Source: Paramacrobiotus metropolitanus (taxonomy: Eukaryota > Tardigrada > Eutardigrada > Parachela > Macrobiotidae). Taken from it: a DNA stretch of 64,000 nt. Location: assembly GCF_019649055.1 (NCBI RefSeq), contig NW_026570249.1:434001-498000 (forward strand), in the 5' to 3' direction. Positions 57,994 through 64,000 of this stretch are shown piece by piece; position 1 is the stretch's first letter; the number at the start of each line of letters is the position of its first letter. The notes under the pieces were generated by a model. That model searched no databases. It was not told the origin of the DNA and worked only from the letters and a program-made list of their open reading frames with translations. Position numbers and translations under genes: made by a program.

Positions 57994-60900
57994 TTAGCGT
58001 CCAGAGTCAGAAGACCATTGGTGGACACTGAGCCAATATGTCACCATATCACCTTTGCCCTACAACAAACATCACCGGGAGTTTCATTTGTTACTGCTAA
58101 ATATTCTGGAATTGAATATTACTTGTACGTCCATATGTGTACTTAGTGCTATCCTGGTTGGTATTAAACTTAATACTAGTATAAGTGTGCACTGTGCAAT
58201 ATATTCTGGGGCAACACTAGCTATATCGTACTTATAAATAATACAACTGCTGTACCTTGATTTGTAATACACCTCGTTCAGTTAAGACAAATTTCCCGGC
58301 GTGATGCGCAGATATATGCTGCATCGAGTCGGCGGAGACATGAACTTTTAGGGCTATTAAAATACATACATGCACCATTACTTAAAGATTAATCCACGTA
58401 AACATCACGTATAAATAGCCAAAACAAAAAAATTTACCATATTCTGAATATAGTTTGACTGAATGATAACTTAATTAAGGCATAGTAGTACACTCGACGA
58501 AGAAAATAAAGCCGGTACAGTTAGCAAATCATTTGATAGTTAAAATTTAAGCGTTAAAACATGACCCAGAATCTTTTTCTCTCGGCTGAAAAGTCAATGG
58601 CCAATCTTATAATTACTTACGTTTAGAATATAATCATAATTCATACCTTCACCAAACGATACCATGCGAGAGGCTGTGTTTACGGTATCGCCAAATCTAC
58701 GTCCATTGAAAAAATAAAATGTGGTCCTTGTCAACAGTCTGTTACTTTCAGAATTTACGTACAGGCAATAACGAGGCATTTTTGTTCCAATTATCGCCGC
58801 AGCACAAGATCCTGCAGTTTTTAGTTGATTGTATTTGCAGCGTACAGAAAAATATCAAAGGCAAAGAAATACTGTACCGGAATGCATGCCGATCTTGAGC
58901 AGTAAAGAGCCATGTTGTTTTCCTGCCCGCAGACAAAGTTGCTCGCATCGCTCCAGCATGCACAAAGCCATTCTGGATATCTCGGCCGAATGCTGGTGCC
59001 CATTCCGGTCCGGAAGACCGCTGACCACCTACGCAGTAGTGAAAAAATATAAAATTTTTAATTTTACCTAACATAATACGTTTAATTATTTATATGTGTC
59101 TATTTATATTTAAGTTGTATAACTGTGAAATGCTGGTATACAAGACTCCAATGTAAATTTGAGTGCTCGATGTACATAAAGTATACGAAAGACAGGTTAC
59201 CATATAAGTATCCGCTATAGTTTCCACTTTATAAACATTAAACATCCGAATAATACTGTCCAGTAAGTTAAATGCGGCATTGAGAAAAGCTCCCACTTCC
59301 AGTGGCTGGCTTGTTGACAGAATGACGGGGAAATTCGTGATGGCGGTAAAACCAATAGTAACTTCGTCGAACACTTCCGGTGGGACATCTTCGCCCCGGT
59401 GGAGTTTATCCACGATTGACCTTAGTATTTACACAGCAGATACTGCACGAGAAATATTGGAAGACGGCTACCGGTATCATCATACACATAATACTTTGGC
59501 AATAAATCATTAAAATAAAGTTTTATCTATGCAGTAGCAGATACATATTTTGATTAATGGTAATTTAATATTAGTACTCACTTCGGAATAATTTCGTGCA
59601 AAATATCGTCTGCCTTTTTCTTCTCATCGATGTACTCTTGTGTTCGATGGTGCACCTCATGGGCCAGCTCGTCAGCAAACGACTCAAGGCGGTCCATTAT
59701 AGCTTGGGTGTACGATATCGGCTTTTGTAATCCAGGAATCGTCAGGATAATTTTGTTTATCGTTAGCATAGACGGGCGCGTTTGTGGTGCGTCGGTCCAG
59801 CAGCTATCCATTAGCGCTTTGAGACCTTTAGGGCAGCCATCGGGGATGAAAGGACGGCAAGGCGGGACGTGAAATGATTTTATCTTTTCCACTGTCACTA
59901 TAAAGATATGTGTTCTACAAGCATTAGCGCATTTTACAGCAGTTTTCTTGTAATACAAAAACAGTTACCGTTGACTAAGGTAGAAACAGAAAATTCATCC
60001 ATATGTTCATCGTCGCTAGCGGTGCTATCGTGATATGGAAAGGTCAGTCCAAACGGACGGCACTCAAAAAGGATTTGATGTAATAAAATGGCGAATGTGT
60101 AAATCTCAGCGGCTTTTGTGGTGACCTTTGTGCTGCCCGATCGCAAAATTTCCGGAGCAAGGTATAACAACCTCGCCACATGGGATTCTTCTGCGTTCAT
60201 CTTTTTAGCATTGTTCGTAATGCAATCCAAGCCAAAATCGCTTAGCTTTAGAGTCAAATATTTATCAATAAGGCAATTTCTGGAGCTGAGATGTCCATGG
60301 ATATTAAAGGTCGAAGAATGGATGAAACTTAACCCCTATAAAAATAAAACGAGTTTTTAGTATTTGCAAGAGAAGCTTATTACCATAAAAATAACAAGCG
60401 CTTTACACATCTTGAAAATTACCTTGACCAAATCGTTAATAAAGGAGTATTTGATTTCTATTTTGGCGTGAGTTGTTTCCATGTGGTAGAAATCTTGCAG
60501 TGACCCTTTAACAGCTAGTTCCATAACAATCTCGAAATGGCTGGCATGCATCACGACACCATAAAACTGCACAATGTTTTGATGGGCTATATGCTTCCTC
60601 TGAAAAATCACATTTAAATTCGGGCATTCATCATCCGTCAAAAACAAAAAATTCTAACCAGATATGCATGATACAGCTTGCGCTAGTTATTATTACATGG
60701 TATAATTGCTGTTGTTCGTGTTTGGAAGGATTTAATTTGCTTCCCGTTTGCGAGTAATTGTAGCTTTTAATCCAGACCGGGTTGCCTTTAAATATGACCA
60801 AATGTTCTTTCCGTCTCTCTGATTCCGCCACAGTCCTAGAAGTCTACCGCCCAGAAATGAGGATTAATACTCGTAGTGCTTTACGATATTTTTGCGATTT

Positions 60901-63900
60901 AAAATTAGGTAGGTTATATATTTACCGAATACTTTCTTGATTGTAACCGTACTACTGCGGGTTTTGTGTTGTCTTTTCCGACGGAGCTGCGTCTGAAGTG
61001 AGAGTCTGATGGTGAACGGTAATTTATTTCCGTATGCGGTAGCAGCCATGCTTGAGACGCTTTGGATTTCACGTGCCGGTATCTGTAGTAAACATTGTAC
61101 GACATAAACGCATCGAAGATTTTAAATATTTTAGCAACTGTGCAACATTTTAACATACCGTATTTATCGAATTAGAAGCCCAGGGTTACAAATATTTCAA
61201 ATGACCCACGGGGTGGGCTCCAATTACGGGCATGGGCTTGTATTTAGGGGGGGGGGGGCTTCAATTTTTCAAACCAGCTTTTTGGCATTTTTTAATATGG
61301 GCTTTATGGTATTTAATTAAGCCCATGGGCTTCTATTTCGGGGGGGGGGGGCTTATAACTTTCAAACGACTTTAGGGGTGGGCTCTAATTACGGGGGGCT
61401 TGTATTTTGGGGGGGCTTCAAATTCGATAATTACGGTATATAAGCAGTTCAGCACAGTAATTTTTATTGGTTTTTAATTTTACCTTAAAAAACCTCCAGT
61501 AGCAGCGGCTGTTACGGCGATTAGTGGAATTACCACGTACAAACAAATTTGTAGAACATTTGGTGCTAAATATAAATTAACATATCAAATAAGTCAGGTA
61601 ACATTGGTGCAGCTAACTTTGAACATGTGATATTAAATATCAAAAGCAATTTTTACTGAAGTGTTGACTTTTGTATGTGCCGGCCTACTTTTATTTGCGG
61701 CAATAGGGAGCTTAAAAAGAATACGCACCACCGCGGTTCTGCTGGCAGTTCGCGCTTCCTGCTGCATATTCGCAAAGTGGCTGACTGCTGGGAATAGAAC
61801 CGCTGCGAATCCACTGAACGTCATTCACCGGGAAAATACTGTTGTTATATGAGTCGTAGAGGAAAATTTCCTGAAGAAAAATATTTCATCTGAAGTGCAA
61901 TATTATAAATTTCAAGTGAGCGAAAAATTCCTTTACCTCCAAATTGTCCGATCCATTGACATACCCCCAAATAGCGTACACATCGTTTTTATCTCCGTTA
62001 GAATTAATATGCACCAACGTATTATCAAAAGAACGATAACTGCCATTGACCATGCGTTGGTATAATGCCAATCCATCTTCACAATCTCTCCTTGAACGAA
62101 TTGCTTCATCTACAATCTGCATAACCCATCAAATGTCTCAGATTTAAAAGAGCGAAATAGTATTGTAGTATTTTTGTACTTTAACGAAATACAAAGTAGT
62201 GCAAAAAATATTAAAAGCTCACATTTACGGTAATTTTTTTCTTGTGCACCTCTGGGCACTGCTAGAACAGCATTTGTCACTTTACCTGAGCAGTGGTTTG
62301 GGCATTGAGAAAACAGTTCACAGCGCTGCGCTGATCCTGAAATAGAATTATAGCAAAAGAAAGTGTTTATCACACAGCGGCTTGGAAATGTTTTCCCGAT
62401 AACCAAAGTGGATTTGCTGAGATGCAAAACAAATACCAGATTATACTAAAATTGGTAATTAATTAAGAGCAATATATAACAATCACAGAAAACAAAAAAT
62501 TGTAAGTGTACATATCAAGATTTGCAGGCAACTAAAAACAGTGTGAGTACCTGTTGATTGTTCAAGTTAGCAGTTATGTTGTACATTTGGCGGGATACGT
62601 TTTCAATCTCGGCAAAGAAGCTGTGCGTCTCCGGCGTTGCTCGTAGTCGGCTCAGTGATACGAACAACAGCGACTGGTAAGCCAACCTTGCAGTCTTAAA
62701 CATAGCATCTTTGTATTTTTTTACAGTTTTCGTAGTTGACACAACGATACTGTTTACCAAAACAAACATATAGCAAACATATGTAGAAATTACAACCGAT
62801 CTACGGGAAAATGAAAACAGATTGTATGTAATATATACAGTAGTGTACCTCGTCGTGAGAATCGTTTCTTTGCCAACCCCATTTTCCTCTGCTAAGCGCA
62901 TCATCGGGAAACGGAGCAAAACTGATATACACCTAGATGCAATTTCAAGAGGAAAAAATGTAATTTCAAGTTGTGTCCCTACTCGTTTAACAGCTGCATA
63001 TGCTTGTTCATAGTTCCCAATTGAATAGCAACTGAAAAATGCATGAGTGGAGTTTTAAAATCATGCGATACTTACAAAATTATTATTGATCATACCCAGA
63101 TCCCATGCAGTCAGCTGCAAGAAAACCAATACTTGCACATACAAATCGGCATAATTGTAAGCGAATGTGTTTCCTGAAACTTACTAAGGTAGCACGCACT
63201 TTGTCCATGTGTGCCATGATGACAATTACTGAAAGAATATTTGGAATTTTGAATATACTTTGCATTTACTTCCGCTCATTTAAAGCAGATAAAGGTCACC
63301 CAAATCGTGTACCTCTAAGACGAAAACGTACCTGAACTGTATCCTCTGGCTTTTATCAGCGACTGTACGCGCGAGTCAGGATCGGTGAGATTTACCACAA
63401 GATCAGTCACATGATAACCTGACTCGGCTTTTAAAATATACATTGCCGTCCGAAAATCGGGACATTCTTGGGGAATCCATACGTCGACGGCGGTATTGAT
63501 CTGATCATCCGCATCACACAGCATTGTCACATGAGTCCATTTGTAATATTCCAAAAGTTTTCTGGGAAAAACAAAACTCACGACACAGTACCGAGACAAA
63601 AAACACCACAATCATGGTTAAAAAATCTTTACTTGTAACATATTGCATATTCTTCCGTTAAAGCTGCCGTGAATCGGATCAGGGTCGGATATATGGTTTT
63701 ATCTGACAACGCGCTGCCCATTCCACCGCTGTTATGGATAACTGCTGCATGGATATGTGCTGTTGTGCTTCAAGTTTGGATATAGGTTTACTCACCTGGA
63801 CACCATCAGTGAAGACCACTCTAATAACAAAATATTCATAGATTCTCCAACAATATGTTCGATATCAAATACAGTAGATATACACTATACAGCGCATATT

Positions 63901-64000
63901 TTGTGTTGGAAATTTGAAAGTCGTAGACGTAGACGCAGTAATTAGTAGCAACAGGATTACCTCTCGCAAAAGCTGCCTGTTCCTTCACCCCAGCTGTGCA
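57994..64000 (-). CDS. Receptor guanylyl cyclase GC-3 (5' end outside window)
   Basis: Domains from the right edge: ANF-type ligand-binding region (CTAGVKEQAAFAR at 63962-64000; HNSGGMGSALSDKTIYPTLI; LLEYYKWTHVTMLCD in exon 63332-63561; further exons to about 61700), a membrane span (VLQICLYVVIPLIAVTAAAT near 61530), kinase homology (HQNIVQFYGVV; HLSSRNCLIDKYLTLKLSDF; YLAPEIL), HNOBA linker (59582-59897) and cyclase exons 59201-59420, 58878-59028, 58763-58811, 58647-58696, 58256-58353 and 57994-58059, all in phase. The purine-selecting Glu and Cys, the second metal Asp (VETIADTYM) and NTASRM are present. The first metal Asp is Ala in FTAITNF. One ectodomain exon near 63741 has a NAGNAG acceptor. 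An intron near 61140-61490 carries a MITE-like insertion. Exon lengths and sequence make it the nearest paralogue of GC-1. The gene continues beyond 64000, where the signal peptide must lie. Confidence 0.92.
61155..61439. mobile_element. MITE-like element with terminal inverted repeats and internal G-runs
   Basis: The left end, 61156-61181, reads TACCGTATTTATCGAATT and ends AGAAGCCC; the right end, 61413-61438, is its inverted copy with two mismatches. Between them lie subrepeats of GGGCTT-type units followed by runs of up to 13 G, including two copies of ACTTTAGGGG/ACCCACGGGG-type text and GGGCTCTAATTACGGG. No transposase is encoded, and a TA target-site duplication is possible. It sits in a GC-3 intron. 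Confidence 0.75.

Overview
The window is nuclear DNA from an ecdysozoan animal. My best guess is a tardigrade. The evidence is many GT-AG introns of about 50-1000 bp, chitin-synthase and gustatory-receptor families, many receptor guanylyl cyclases, and a metazoan-type tRNA-Asp. The species assignment is inference and was not checked by any search.

Layout, left to right. (1) 1-2161 (+): 3' part of a receptor guanylyl cyclase (GC-1). (2) 2339-3364 (-): intronless rhodopsin-like GPCR. (3) 4876-10541 (-): a second, more divergent receptor guanylyl cyclase (GC-2). (4) 12194-17327 (-): FAM20C-like secretory-pathway kinase in five exons. (5) 20708-29288 (-): tubulin-folding cofactor D in many exons, with a tRNA-Asp(GTC) gene inside one intron. 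(6) 29801-32013 (+): CLCC1-like ER/nuclear-envelope membrane protein, divergent from TBCD across about 510 bp. (7) 35685-47186 (+): a 13-exon, 1559-residue chitin-synthase-like protein. (8) 47628-49679 and 51643-53227 (-): two gustatory-receptor-like 7TM proteins. (9) 54572-55601 (+): secreted cystatin. (10) 56406-57269 (-): Gly/Asn/Ala-rich secreted precursor with dibasic cleavage sites. (11) 57994-64000 (-): a third receptor guanylyl cyclase (GC-3), a close paralogue of GC-1, with its 5' end outside the window.

The most notable result is the chitin-synthase-like gene. Its reading frame stays open and in phase through all 13 exons and its membrane architecture is that of an animal chitin synthase, yet every catalytic signature I can place is replaced. 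This looks like a maintained pseudoenzyme. In parallel, all three guanylyl cyclases carry a substitution of the first metal-binding aspartate (Ala in GC-1 and GC-3, Glu in GC-2) while keeping the rest of the cyclase signature.

Other points: the octamer TACTCGTA/TACGAGTA occurs 18 times outside coding sequence where about two would be expected; a MITE-like element with inverted termini and internal G-runs sits in a GC-3 intron; several strong hairpins lie in intergenic or intronic DNA; and one gustatory receptor may carry a nonsense codon next to an otherwise in-phase splice donor. I see no operons, CRISPR arrays, viral genes or toxin genes.
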